The notes: generated by a model not told the origin, from the sequence alone. Positions 23,220-35,454 are shown, counted from the first letter of the stretch. The stretch: DNA of 64,000 bases from Diphasiastrum complanatum (GCA_029204225.1 CM055101.1:57306806-57370805); one strand, 5' to 3'. Numbers and translations are program-made.

Positions 23220-24261
23220 GACAAAATGAAAAGTAGAGAGAATATAAGAACTTTCAGAGAGAATATTTTAGATTCTCCACTTCAGCGCGGCGGCTACACC
23301 GCCTCCTCTTTGCAAAGATTTCGAAATGTGTGATCGTTCAAAAGACAGAGATCAAAAAGTATGAAGCTTCCTAACTCTGAATGACAGTACTAGACACTAT
23401 CTAGTGTGATTTGTGGTACTCCAAACAGACAAATGAGAGATTTTTCTTGAAATTGTTGGAATGATCCACGATTTGAGTTTCCACCTCTTGATTGGTGTCT
23501 TCCATGACCAAATCTACCACCACGTCCCTTGACTGCAAGAGCTTGATCAAATCCCCTGTTGCGATGACTCAAGTTCTCTTGACGTTGTTCTTCCTGCAAA
23601 AGCAATCCACCTAACTCTTCATTGGTTGGAAGATTTTCCCGTGTGGCTATACTTGTCACAAACATCTAATGTGACTCATTCAAACTATTCAATGTCAACT
23701 GGATGATCTCACCATCCTGTACTCGCTCTCCAACTGCTGCTAATTGGTCACGAATCTCTTTGATCTTCAGTAGGTGATTAGCAACAGTTGCACCATCATC
23801 CATCCGCAATGTGTGCAGCTTCATCTTCAAGAAAAGCACTCGAGATGTGTTTGTGGTCTCAAACAATGCCTTCAACGTATCCCATGCTTCTTTTGGTCCT
23901 TTTGAATCCGAGATGTAGGGATTAATTGCATCTCTAACTGATAAGTTGATGACATTCTGTGCTTTCCGTTTTCTCCTGTCAATGTCCGTTGATCTTCTTC
24001 AATCAATGGCCTTGTCTCTTCACCTGTCACGATCTCCCATAGCTCCTTTTCCATCAAAATGTTCTTCAGTTTGAATTCCAAACTGCATAGTTGCCAGCTC
24101 CTTCCAATTTGCTTGACTCATTTAGGACACTCTCGCTTAGAGTTGCCATTACTGGATAGACAAGTCCGAATCACAAAAATGGCTCAGTCTGAGTACACAA
24201 CTTAGTCTCCAAATTTTATCACGCCACAGAACTGTATAATAATTTTTTTTTGGTTGTACAC

Positions 24262-24510
24262 CTGATATCGGAATGGAACGCGGAAGTACGACTGCTCAGG
24301 ATCCTCTTTAACTTGTGCGTGTGGATCCGATATTGGAGCAAACGATATCGGACTGGAGCACAAATGTACAACTGCTAAGAATTCTCTTTTAGCTCGTGCG
24401 CTTGGATTCGATATCGGTACGAACATGCGATATCGGACTGGAGCGCAGATGTACGACTGTTCGGGTTTTCCTTCAGCTAGCTCGCTTGGATCCGATATTA
24501 GTACGAATAT
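24262..24510. repeat. Leader tandem repeat, second array
   Basis: Three imperfect units with the same framework as 22976-23219 (CGATATCGG...TACGACTG...GCTCGTGCG...GGATCCGATATT). They lie upstream of the copia gag at 24149. The two arrays are the duplicated leaders of one composite element. Confidence 0.75.
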
Positions 24511-25314
24511 AAAAAAGAGAGAATATAAGAACTTTCAGAGGGAATATTCCAGTTTTCCTACTTCGACGCGGCGGCTACGCCTCCTCCTCTTTGCTTAGAT
24601 TTCAAAACGAGTGATCGTTCAAACAGACAGATATCACTAATGTGAAAGTTATGAAGCCTCAAGGCTCTAAATGGCAGTACTAGACACTATCTGGTATGAT
24701 TTGCAGTACCCCAAACAAACAAATGAGAGATTTCTTGGCACAACTCTCTGAGAAATGATACTTTTCACAAAGACCAAAAAACATATTGTAAAACTTTTCC
24801 CACATAACAGATTTTCAACCTGTCTGATGCTGCCCTAGCCTTTCCGATGCCTCCGGGACTGTGTCTTCATTCCCCACTAATAACTGTGAGCTCCAAAACC
24901 TGTAAAATACATCAAGAAGAATTTCTTCCAGCCGTTTTTGTCTCTCCAAGCTTTCACCTCCTGTGAAGGACTTTCTCACTTCGTTGCGGAGCCTGTGACA
25001 AGCTGTATCCACTGATCAAGCACGCAGGACTATCGTAGCTCTGATACCATGTCAATAATCAGATATGCAATATCAAGCATTCACCATAAACAATCACCAA
25101 GTAGGGAGACGGAAAAAGAACACGCAATATCACTCTATCACACTAACTTCATACTGAATATAAAATGTACATATAAACCTTGAACCTTGATAGAGTGAGA
25201 AAACTTACGAATAGACTAATAGACTAGCCTACGGCTAATCATAACTGGTAACAGCTGTCAACATTAGTGTACATCGTAAACAATAACAATGAAGTTTATC
25301 ATTGATTTCTAACA

Positions 25315-25730
25315 GAAAGTATATGCCCAAATGATTTCAAAAAGGATATTGGTTTGAGAGCATTGCATCGCCTCTTTGACGCGAATAAAATACTAATAGT
25401 CGTCATGGGGAGCTATTTGGGTGAGGTGTCACACTCCATTGGGTGTGAGGAGGCAATGTGCGTGACAACACAACCTAATCACAAATGCACACATTGTTTA
25501 AATGAGATATGATATGTAGATGCAGATTCTAGAATGTGCCCTTCAAGACTTGAAAAAATCTTTCCACTTCATAGGTTTTCAGAACATAAGCAATAGGTTT
25601 TTAAAAATAGCATTTGGAGTGCTATTTGGAGAGTAATGTAGCCTGCATTGCATATAATTAGGTGCCAACAAATTTGGAAAACCTAATCAACATATTTTAA
25701 GACAGAATTTTCTAGAGCAATATCTGCGAG
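25315..25730. other. Stretch without assigned features
   Basis: Between the copia LTR end and the sHSP-locus-2 block. No recognisable genes or repeats. Confidence 0.5.
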
Positions 25731-25951
25731 TAGACAACAAAACACACACGTCCACAGAACTAACAAGGCACACTAGACATCTACAATCTCAGAGATAATA
25801 CACCTGATGGTAAAAAAGAAACCAAAATCATCACTCGCATTTATCATAAAAACCTTTGATAGGCTAAGTTATATATTACTACTAGTAGCAAAAACTTGAT
25901 ACAGAGTCATTCAAGGGCTTCATAATGGACATAGTTTCATTCTTAGTGCTT

Positions 25952-26038
25952 ACCCAACGGGGTTGGCTCAGTTGGTTGGCTTGGCATCCAAAGTTTCTTT
26001 AGTCCCAGGTTCCGAGCCTCCCCTTGGAAACCAAGAAG
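25952..26038 (+). mobile_element. tRNA-derived SINE with 14-bp target-site duplication
   Basis: An 87-bp insert carries an RNA polymerase III A box (TGGCTCAGTTGG, 25964-25975) and B box (GGTTCCGAGCC, 26008-26018) with tRNA-like spacing. It is flanked by perfect 14-bp direct repeats CATTCTTAGTGCTT at 25938-25951 and 26039-26052. The corresponding position in sHSP locus 1 (near 17845) has the target sequence once and no insert, so the SINE arrived after the loci duplicated. It is very short, just a tRNA head with almost no body or tail. Confidence 0.85.
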
Positions 26039-26141
26039 CATTCTTAGTGCTTGGAAAGCGAATCAGTAAAATTGAGCTACACGTATGTTGTTCAAACATC
26101 TGAAGTTCTCTTTTATTTGGCATGCAGTATGTTGTTGCAAT

Positions 26142-26837
26142 TTAGCTGGAGATTTCGATGGGCTTCTCTTCGTGCTTAGGTTTCTCGATTTTGGGAACAG
26201 TGACGGTGAGGACGCCATCCTCAACCTTCGCCTTCACTTCCTCCACTTTCGCATTCTCTGGTAAGCAAATGCGTCGCAGGAAACTGCCCTGCCTACGCTC
26301 CACCCGATGCCATTTGTCCGTCTTCTCCACCTCCTCTTTCTTGCGTTCCCCTCTTTCTTGCGTTCCCCGCTTATCTGTAACGTACGTCCATCTTCCACCT
26401 GAACCTTTATTTCTTCCTTTTTCAACCCTGAGATTGAGAATAGCAACAAATCAAGACACAGTCAAAAGATTTAGAATACAGATCCGATGAATCAGAGAAA
26501 GAGAACAACAATAAGTACAATAAAGAGAGCCCGAGCATGAAGATTTTCTGGCTTGCAGATTACTGAGGAAGATTATTCGAAATTGTGAGCATAAAGTCTT
26601 AGAGACATATGCTGAGATCAGGAACAATGAATTACCTGGTAGATCGGCTTTGAAAATATGAGCATCCGGGGTTTCGAGCCAGTCTACTCGAGTACTGGCA
26701 ATGGCACTCACATCCTGGGCGAACTGTCGAGAAGGTGCATTGTCCCACAGAGGAAATCTGTCAAAAGGCTCTAGAATTCTATCCAAGGGATCATAAATAC
26801 TTTGATCTCGGCCAAAGAAGAATGGGGTCAAAGCCAT
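26142..26837 (-). pseudogene. Class I small heat shock protein, frame-shifted copy
   Basis: Same two-exon structure as the gene at 17070: exon 1 is 26837-26636 ([20 protein letters not shown]...FKADLP), intron 26635-26428, exon 2 is 26427-26142 ending in EEKPIEISS. Exon 2 is 17 bp longer than in the other two copies. The 17 bases at 26335-26351 are repeated exactly at 26352-26368, within the codons after ISGERKKE. This shifts the frame before the RRxxLPENAK and GVLTVTVPK segments, so a full alpha-crystallin domain is not made. The last residue is S rather than G, and RRFRLPE has become RRICLPE, which suggests weaker constraint. The promoter elements are still present. Splicing and transcription may continue, but the normal chaperone is unlikely. 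Confidence 0.88.
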
Positions 26838-27036
26838 ATCCAGCTAAAAGAGGTAAAATAACTTCCTTCTCAGAAATGAATTGCTGTCTGCGATTGCTAA
26901 GATTGTCTCAATGGCGAGAGTTGATGAATTGAGAATCCCCAATGTCGAGATTATATCAATTACTATGACCGCGTAGTTGTAGATAACTCGTCACGAACTC
27001 ACTGACATTATGCAAGATATGGAAGGATGAGGAAAA

Positions 27037-27120
27037 TATATATAAAGAGGATGTATTGTCGTAAAGTGCGAGAGGAGAGAGAGGAGAGAGTAGAAGGGTT
27101 GGAAGAAAGCTCTAGAAAAG
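27037..27120 (-). promoter_or_regulatory. Heat shock element and TATA box of sHSP locus 2
   Basis: On the minus strand TTTTCTAGAGCTTTCTTCC (complement of 27101-27119) is a heat shock element at the same place as in loci 1 and 3. TTTATATATATT (complement of about 27036-27047) is the TATA box, about 200 bp before the start codon at 26837. Confidence 0.7.
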
Positions 27121-27180
27121 TAGAGAGAAGAGATGAATGTAGAAGAGTCGAAGACTCTCGAGTCATGAAACGGGACGTTC

Positions 27181-27474
27181 ATGAAGGCCGTTTAGGGTCC
27201 CCCCTTGGCAGGTGAGATGAGATAAGGAAGCCAACGTGGGTCCACGGCTCTCTCTGTCACATTCGTGAGTGATAAGAGGAAGGGCACTATGTGAGATAGA
27301 TGCAAACATGTTCCTAGGAACTTAGGGCCGAGTAGGGGGGTCTATATCTCACAATAAGCCTATGACATTAGCCTTGTGACATTGGGGAGGCAATGATCTT
27401 CGTGTGGCGGCAAATGGGATAAGTTTGTTTTTAATATGATGAGTCTGGTGTTCATACATTTGTTAAAATGAGTG

Positions 27475-27522
<48 letters not shown>

Positions 27523-27959
27523 TCCTCTTGCCTCCTCTTCTCTCTCTTTAACGAATCCTCCTCTTTAGAAGATTCCAAGAATAATTTATATTTTCAACTA
27601 TTCTAAATCATTCTCTCTAGATTTTTTCGGAATCTCGACGAGCCCCTCTAGTTTTCAAAATAGAAAACCGCCAATTGTAGGTCATTAGAATTTTAGGGCA
27701 CATGTGGCCCACTAGAAAAGCAAGAATTATTTTTTCTCCACAACATCATACATTCTCTCTCATATGTCCTCTTTTTTCAAGAAGAGGGAGGAAGTAAATC
27801 GTGCAAGGCTGGAAAAAAACACAATTTGTCAAAATGAAAAGCTAGAGAACCAAAAATGGTTCCCCCTCGTAGTTATGGACAAAACTTGTCACGTAAGTGA
27901 TGGATACAACATAACTATCCGTGTGGGTTTCTCTACTAGGGCTCTCCATACACATACTA
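27181..27959. other. Stretch without genes; (CT)n microsatellite at 27477-27516
   Basis: About twenty CT units at 27477-27516. Otherwise no recognisable coding sequence or repeat. Confidence 0.55.
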
Positions 27960-28644
27960 TGTATAGTTGTCACAAAAGCCATATACTTTCAAGTACAACG
28001 ACTTTCCTGATTAGGTGACAAACATTCAATGTAATTAATACATGGATGAAATCTATAAATAGATAATCCAAGCACAGATTAGTGGTTGCTCCATCGTCAG
28101 AAATATTATTCGAGCCTCCCAGTTACGCTGTCAATTTTTTGTTGTAATTGTTGTTTGTATTGTGCTTCAGTGTAATATAGTAGCAGCACCTTTTCTATCT
28201 GTGTATAACGTAGATGAATGCTTGTTGTGATTGAATGCACTCTATCGCTGTTTGATCGCGCTTGTTTACTCACTCTGATCAGAACACAGATGTCTATGAC
28301 TCCTCAGACGATGACTGTCTTTGACGCCTGAGGAACTCGCAATATCATACTGCTCTTCCATTTATTTCAGAATTATACTTCACATTGAATCTGATTTTTA
28401 GTTTAAATACCACACACAAACCATTTCTAATCTCTTCGGTGGACTGTACTTTCGTTTTTGAGAGTATGAATTAATTTTTAAGATCCTGTTGGACAATTAG
28501 AACACTTAAAGCTATGATTACATTTAGCATAAGCTGTCTATTAGACTGTTTTTGCATTTAGCACATGACTAGAACAGGAGAGCTATTCCGCAATATTCCT
28601 GCTCTCTTTTCCGTCCGCGTTCTTCCATCTTCCTTGCCCCATCA
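27960..28644 (+). repeat. Solo copia LTR, about 685 bp
   Basis: Matches the LTR at 4872-5571 along its length (TGTATAGTTGTCAC..., GTGCTTCAGTGTAA, CACACAAACCATTTCTAATC, ending CCCCATCA) with scattered differences. Neither primer-binding site nor gag follows, as expected for a solo LTR left by recombination. I did not find a convincing target duplication. Confidence 0.8.
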
Positions 28645-30098
28645 GCCACAATAGGGAACTATGGGTATCTAAAAATGTATGGGAGGGTGTTTTTGGAAAT
28701 CTTGTGTGATTGGAAAGTTGTCATTAATAGCATATTTGAGGGCAAGTTTCTCCATGCACTAAAGCATGAGAAATTCCCAATTGAATTGGACTACTTTCCA
28801 CTAGCGGCCATGGCTTGGGAGAAGAAAAATAAGAGAAAAAAAAATCCATGAGGGAGGACACACTTTCCCTAGGCCCTACATAGCCAAAATCTCCCCGAAT
28901 TCTCTCGCAACAACTTTCCTTGAAAGGCAGCCTTCAAAATGCTCAAACTGAAGTATTTGAAGGTAAAATTTATGTTTTCTTGGAGGTTTCCTTGATCATG
29001 AAGTTTTAAAAGGATTTGAAGGACAAGGAGCCTGTTAACTTCATAAAAGAATTTCAAGTTGAAGGCTATGAAGCAGGCAATAGGTAAAATTCATTTACAA
29101 GAACAGTTATTTCACTTCGAAGGAATAGTCTAAAATTGACTACTTAAGAAATTTTTGGCTCCCTACCCACTATTTGGGCCATCCAGATTCGACCCAAATA
29201 CAAGGCGGTAAAGCTTTTACTTGCAAAGTATGGTATGTTGGGAGCGAGAGTTCACCCCAAAGTAGAAAATCAACATTTATTAAACCTAGTTTAACCATTT
29301 CATTGCCTAGGAAGCTGGCGACATGTTGATCCCAAGAATTTGTGATCATGAAATGTTTAGCCGAACTATGTCAAACTTGGAGGAAGGTGATTTGGTGTAG
29401 GTTGGCATTTTTTCAAATGAGCAATAGCATTGTGTTCGACAACCATGGTGGAATTCAATGCCAAAGCTATGATAAGAGAGCACGATGATCACTTATTTTT
29501 ATCAATCTATTGGTTGAAGATAATGTGATTACTCATATCAGCGATGTTGTGATGTCTCGATAAGCTTGGGACACTCCAAAAGAATAACTTAAGATGCCAA
29601 ATCCTATGTTTCTTTGAACCAAGTTGAACAATGTGTGAAAAATACGCAAAATCTAGCTTGATCTTTTGCAATATCATGTACATAGTGAAATCTCACATGT
29701 GTGGAGCATGTTCCCACATGTGGAGGATATCCATAATATGTTTAGTTCATTTATAAAGAGTTTGAATAGTCAATAGGCCTTAATCTTAAATTTGGAGGGT
29801 ACTTTGACTTTTCTACCCCATGCACACATGTTACTAGGTGATTAGGCCAATTTTGGTGTGTGATGTAGCTTGAGGTAGGTTAGGCTTTTACCCATGACAT
29901 GATAGGAGAGGGCTAGTGACACTTTCCTATGTGTTGTCATAAAGTCATGTGACCAATGAAAAGTGAAAGATCCATGAAATTGGTCCAATCATAATCAAGG
30001 GTCCTTATGTCACTAAACCAATCAAATTAGGAGGAGATATACAAGGGGTCCAATCAAAATGATGTTGACTACACCTCTTTGACCTTGGATTTCTACTT

Positions 30099-30170
<72 letters not shown>

Positions 30171-30640
30171 TTAGTACACTAAGTTTTTTGGAGAGATTGT
30201 GAGATTCTACACACACTTTTGGCTACTTTCTCTCTCTACCCGAGAGCTCATGCATATATTTTCTCTCTATACGAGAGCAAGCCTTTTCTATACTTAGAGA
30301 GAGCGACTTAGAAAAAACTAGTAGGTACATTCATGAAAAATATATATACACCTCGAAGGGGAAGTTTAAGAAAATGTAAGCTCAAACAAGAGCGAAGCTT
30401 GCACTTAAACTAAGATTAATCTAGATACTGGCATTAAAAATAAAGGTGCAAAAACTATGATGATGTCAACGGGAGTCTCCCAACTGACTGCAACAGATCA
30501 GAAAAGTGAAGAGGTGGTGAATCGGCTAATGTAAGGGAGATGAGACATAGCAGACCCAGCCACCGTCACCCGTTGCTGGATTGATAGGGCATGAGCACGT
30601 TGTCATTAGAGAAACTTAGAGGCCAAAGAGGGCCTTTGAA
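28645..30640. other. Stretch without assigned genes; (GA)n microsatellite at 30099-30168
   Basis: Two kilobases without a recognisable coding frame or terminal repeats. The only clear structure is about 35 GA units at 30099-30168. Confidence 0.5.
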
Positions 30641-30654
30641 AAAGATGTTTTTTT

Positions 30655-31058
30655 ATTTTTTCTCTGGTTCCAAGCGCAAGATAGTCAACGGAACTTAGAT
30701 CGTGGAAAAGGCGCGCTTGAAATCAATATCCAGATAAAAATAAAAAATTTGCGTCAAAATCCATGCCAAAAATGACCTATTTATAAAAAACATTTGCACA
30801 TGTGTAAGAGTTTCAAAATGACACGTGTTGCCACATGATTGGTCATTAATATTCCGCGGTACAGACAATGATTGATCTGACATCTATCACGTGTAGAATG
30901 ACACGTGTCAAAATCTGATTCGTGCACGTATCCCGACCCGCATGGCCTCATAATTGAGTCATCATTACCAGTACGAACAATCCACGTGGACCAGTTAGAT
31001 TTTGACATGTGTCATCATCCATTTTTTTCACATGTGCAAAAATTTCCTATATATACAC
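30655..31058. promoter_or_regulatory. Bidirectional promoter of the repeated module, copy 1
   Basis: A plus-strand TATA box CTATATATACACCC at about 31047 faces unit A. A minus-strand TATA (complement of CCTATTTATAAAA at about 30777) faces left. Between them are ACACGTGTT (30821), ATCACGTGTA (30888), ACACGTGTCA (30901) and CCACGTGGA (30981), all G-box/ABRE-type CACGTG sites. The same layout stands at 36353-36632. In this copy the left-hand unit C is missing. Confidence 0.6.
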
Positions 31059-31282
31059 CCTTGGAATTTTCATTTTCTTTTGTAGAATTTTCGGTTATGG
31101 ATCCCAATATCGCTCTCAAGCGCGCTCTCTCTTCGCAAAATACTCCACCTTCTCACCGTGCACTCGAGACCAATACTGCTGTGATTCCAATATCGCTTTC
31201 GAGCGCAACTCTCTTTTCTGCACATATTCTCTATCTATCTTGCGCTCGAAACCGATATTTAGTTCTGGTATCAATCTCAACC

Positions 31283-31441
31283 ATGCAGGCCTTACAGGGT
31301 GCTATAGAAGACTTTTTGGCCCAGTTTTTTGAGGATACCTGTCTTTTGGCAATGCATGATAAGCACGTCACCATCATGCCAACAAATTTTCATCATTTTC
31401 ATAAGACTTCGGGATTGTTATTATGGTCTGCATGTGGATAA
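31283..31441 (+). pseudogene. Histone H3-like fold fragment, copy 1
   Basis: The frame reads MQALQGAIEDFLAQFFEDT..., then H-K-VTIMP, aligning with the C-terminal half of the H3 histone fold (helix 2, loop 2, helix 3; H3 has [31 protein letters not shown]). Compared with the copy at 36936-37315, about 300 bp holding the N-terminal tail and first helix are absent. It stands just downstream of the module promoter. Confidence 0.65.
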
Positions 31442-31592
31442 CGCGAGCACCTCAAGAGACTTGCCTCTAAATAGAACAAACTTGCTGACTACTTCTAGGA
31501 GGAAAAAGAAGTAGCCTGAAACCAAAAGGGCTGGATTTTGAAGGCCAGCTGTTTCTCTTCTTCCTTGAGTTATCCCTGCCAAGAGACCTCGC

Positions 31593-33104
31593 ATGAGCTC
31601 TGAATCAGATGCTGGAGAATTTGATTCAGACGGAGAATCACCCTCTCCTCCTCGTGTTATTCTTCCAGCTCCTCAGAAGGTTTCTTCACCAAAAGTGATG
31701 AGTACCCAAGAGGAGCTCGACAAAATAACCAAGAAATCTGTAAATATTGTATCTACTTCTCTTTCTAGTACTGTACATAATCTTTTTGTCAGAATTCCAT
31801 ACGATCCTGCTCAATTTTTTTTTTATTCTGACCATTATAATCAGTACGAGGCTTACTTAGCTAATAAATTTGATCTTCTCGGCAATTATTTTGATTTCTT
31901 TCTTCCAGATTCACATAGAAGCTTTAGATTAGGTCCCAAATTTTGTGTCGAGCTTAAAGATAAAACACCAGAGACTACAGATGTAATAGTAGAAGCCGAA
32001 GGATGCTTTTTGCAGGATAGTATTAGTTCCGATTCTCATGGTGTAGTTTTTGTTGTTAGTCCATTTTTTATGGGAGCGATGAGGGCAAAAGAAGCCAATT
32101 TTGATAAGGCTCTATATCTCATCGAATGCAATCCAGTGGCAAAATTTTATTTCATTCCATATGAGAATAAGTTTTTGTTGCTTTAATTTGGATTGTTTTA
32201 GTCGGCAATGCTTTAATAACTAAGGATTTATTGATATTTGTATTTTGATTGTTGCAGTTGGCATTGGAGCCTGAACATTCTTTCTATAAAGATAAATAAG
32301 GAGGGAGTATCAAATTTTCTATGTGTAAAAGTAAACTCAGTTGTAATACACCTAGAGAATTTGATTTTCTACTTCATGATGTCGTTCGAGAAATATAGAC
32401 AACGACAATCTCAATTGGAGAGATAACCATAAAATCTCTCAAGGTATATTCTATTTATCTCTGATATGCATGTATTTTTTTGTAGTTTAAATATATCATC
32501 ATAGCATAAATAAAGTTTCTGTCATAATATTACTAATTTTTGTTCAATATATGCAGTGTGTACAGCAAATGGACGCTGTCAGTTGTGCATAGTTCGTCCT
32601 GTATAATACAAAACTTTTTTTTGAGTGGTATAACAAGTGGATTTAGATATTGAAAAGATAATATTCTGTTCATTTGTAATTTCTTTCATTCTGATTCATA
32701 TATTTTTACTATCATTGTTTGCAATTTGCTGATTGTGATGACAATTCACTCTTGAGTTGTATACTACTGACGATGTATATAGATTTTGACAAGAATTGAT
32801 CAGAACCTATGTACAGAATGGTGTAAGCATTGCACCTGAAATCAAGGGCCCTTAAAAGCAAGCTGCTCCTACCTTAATAGCCTCTCAGGTTTCTCAAGAT
32901 GCAGATATTATTTTACATGATAAAAAAAGAATAGAAGTCCTTCCCAATACAGAGGAAGGCGATATTATAGCAGAGAGGCTTCTTGTCTTAAAAGGCCTAG
33001 AAGTCCTTCCCGAAATAGAGGAAGACGAGATTATAGAAGAGGAAACTGTTCTCTTATTAGGTCTTGATAGTGACACAAAAAATATAGAAAAAATTACTGA
33101 ATAG
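31593..33104 (+). other. Unit A of repeated module, copy 1 (unknown acidic protein)
   Basis: An open frame at 31593-32186 begins with an acidic serine-rich stretch (MSSESDAGEFDSDGES), then SPPRVILPAPQKVSSPKVMS. A domain follows that I do not recognise (YFDFFLPDSHRSFRLGPKF..., VVFVVSPFFMGAM, LIECNPVAKFYFIPYEN). Further exon-like pieces come after intron-like gaps. The last, 32898-33104, is very acidic with two repeats of the type IEVLPNTEEGDIIAER. It is closely matched at 37452-38290 and, on the minus strand, 54440-55700. It converges with unit B, whose end lies at about 33170. Degraded. Confidence 0.5.
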
Positions 33105-33169
33105 TAATCCATTTCTAAATAGAGATACAAAAAAAAAAAAAGATACAATCATTTTACAGGTAAACAACC

Positions 33170-34006
33170 CGTTTGTTGATAGTGAATATCAGTGTTCTTC
33201 CATAAATGTGATCGTTTCGCCAATATCTCTGCATTTGATCTCGATCTCATGTCTTTTACGTACCTGCATAAAACTAATACAATTTGAGTTACAATAAATA
33301 TAGAAATTGTATTAGAAAGTTTTGATTGAAACTATTCATAAAGAATCAAGTGTTTATAGTTACTTACGAGTTTATTATTGAAAACGAATCTGAAGTCTGA
33401 AAGTACATCATCTTGTAGGAGCAATAGTTCCTGCCTGATGTAATTTAGGCTCCAATCTTCTTCCACCTCAACGCATGTCAAAATGACATCATTGTATATA
33501 ATTTCATATTTTTTGGTTTTGAATGTCCACTGGCTTCCAAGCCTTGATCGAGTGGCACCCATTTACCTTTATTTTTTTGTTCCATCTTTGATAATGGAAG
33601 CATAAGCTCAACATTTGTTTTTCAATTTGATAACAGAAGCACATGGAAGACATTTTAATTCTGCATTCTATTTCTCCATCTGATCTTTTGTCCCATCCTT
33701 CATCCATAAGTTCAGATAATAGTCTATCTGATAGCTTTTTGCATACAAACATTGTTGAGATTTTGTGTACATTGACACTTGAAAAGAAATCCACAAATAT
33801 ATTCAAGAAAATAAACCAACTCAATCTGACTGTTTTTGATCTCGTGCTTATCTTTAATGAATTGTTTACATCATTATATATCTTGCAACGAAATGATTCT
33901 GAAACTGCAACATCTGGTGCAATCCATTCATCACTTTCAAAACTAGGTAATGGAATTGGGACTATTTGTCCAAAATTTTCTTTTGTATCAGGAATGTATC
34001 ATGTGT
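33170..34006 (-). other. Unit B of repeated module, copy 1
   Basis: Minus-strand homologue of 53313-54400. Both carry the segments IDRLSWFIFLNIFVDFFSSVN, LMDEGWDKRSDGE and CFHYQRW. The final exon (RHEIEIKCRDIGETITFMEEH, near 33180-33245) is separated from the rest by an intron-like gap, as in the other copy. The left end touches unit A, and the right end is cut at about 34007 by a copia gag. Function unknown, degraded. Confidence 0.5.
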
Positions 34007-35454
34007 AGAGCCCTTTTGGCCCTCTTGTCATACCTTATTTGATCTTGTTGTGTTGCTGGCCTCTCCTCCAAGCCTACAACAATATCCAAAACATCATTCA
34101 TCTCAAGAAGTGATTTCATCCTCACTTTCCACAATGAATAGTTAGTTGAGGTAAGCCTATCATTGGCTTCCAACATGACTCAACTTGATGCAGTGATGTA
34201 GCAATGACCTGATCCTCTATTTCAACCTATTTCAATGCACAAAGGACTCCTCTAAACAACAACAAATGTGTTCAAAAGGAAATCACAAACATATAAAGCT
34301 TCTCAATTCTCTTGTAGCACTTATACCAAGCAAATCAACACATAGAATAGTGAAATCTTGATCAACCTATGATCTATCCTCAATCTAATGACTCTTGCCA
34401 CTTCCTAAGATTGAAACACACTCAAATGAAGTTCAGTAACCTCACAATGTAGAGATCCAACAAAATTAGAGTTTTGACAAAATCAGAAAAAAAATTGATT
34501 ATTTCAAAATCTACATGCAATTGTAAAACTTGATATGCAATCTTGTAGCCACCACTTAGGCTTTTCCAATGCTCTAAAAATTGCCAAATTCAACAAGTAA
34601 TGTGGCGGAAATCAGAATTGATTAAGAATATAACCCTATTTAGCGTTTTGATCTAGAAAAGATCCAATCTACATATGCAAGAAACTCGATTTTGGGGTAG
34701 AATCCAATCTAGCATGCTCTAGTATTGATATCTTCTCCAAATCATTGATACTTGTGAATGCTTCCTTCATAAATTGAAACACAAGCTCTGATACCATGTG
34801 AAGAATTCCAGATGATTAAGATCCAAAATGTTCCTTTGATCTTTGAGTAGAAAGACAAGCAAATCACCAATCTTGCCAATGTTGGATAAACACTATGAAT
34901 GAGATGCAAACTCTAATAGCTCTTGATCAAACATCAATCAAAACATAAAATAATGTTGATGTCTATAAAAAAATAGTAAGCTATTGTATTTCACACGTGT
35001 GGATCTGAAAATAGCAATTAATGAACATTCTACACATAGAATTGCAAGATATCACAAGTATAGTGCACCAATGGATAGTAGAACTCAAGAGAACCATGTA
35101 TAAGCATGAATGAGATAAGAGAGAGAGAATGTCCTCTCTTCCCATGAGTTACATCCTTTTATAGCAGGTCCAAACCTAAATTCAGACTTTGGTTTTCCTC
35201 CATAATGAAAATCATATTATTTTTGTGACTAGATTCAATGTATCTACTACTCAAATTGAATCCCTCCAAAACTTGTGTTCTATAATTTTCCACACTTTTT
35301 AAAAGTGTTTATTCAACTGCTTTTAGACTAATATAACTTTAAAAAGTCAAACTCTAAGTCTAATATGAAAATTGACCTCAATTGTGTACTTGGAAATTTA
35401 TCAAACTATAATCAATCTTGACTAAACTAGTTGAAATTTCTCACATGTCATACA
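34007..35454 (-). mobile_element. Ty1/copia fragment: 5' LTR, primer site, leader, gag start
   Basis: On the minus strand: LTR 35454-34797 (TGTATGACATGTG...GAATTCTTCACA, 658 bp), TGGTATCAGAGC (complement of 34785-34796), leader, and a copia gag start (LTSTNYSLWKVRMKSLLEMNDVLD at about 34150). It ends at 34007 against unit B. Related LTRs are at 45539-46194, 47650-47938 and 48909-49238. Confidence 0.78.

Larger units (their letters stand above)
21760..25314 (-). mobile_element. Ty1/copia fossil with 5' LTR, long leader and duplicated gag
   Basis: On the minus strand: 5' LTR 25314-25050 (TGTTAG...TTGACA, about 265 bp), then TGGTATCAGAGC (complement of 25038-25049), a leader of about 0.9 kb, and a first gag from 24149 down to about 23420. 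A second leader-like stretch follows with a second gag starting at 22904. That gag continues through a CCHC knuckle (CWYCNKPGHWERECFKK near 22120) into protease (IWYIDSGASKHMTSRKEW near 21880). The leader plus gag N-terminus is therefore present twice in tandem. Pol downstream of protease and the 3' LTR are missing. The second gag has few breaks, so the element is fairly young. Confidence 0.85.

Noticed and set aside
22976-24510. CRISPR-like array
   Set aside because: Repeats and intervening sequence are both similar between units, the organism is a plant, and the arrays sit in copia leaders. These are ordinary tandem repeats.
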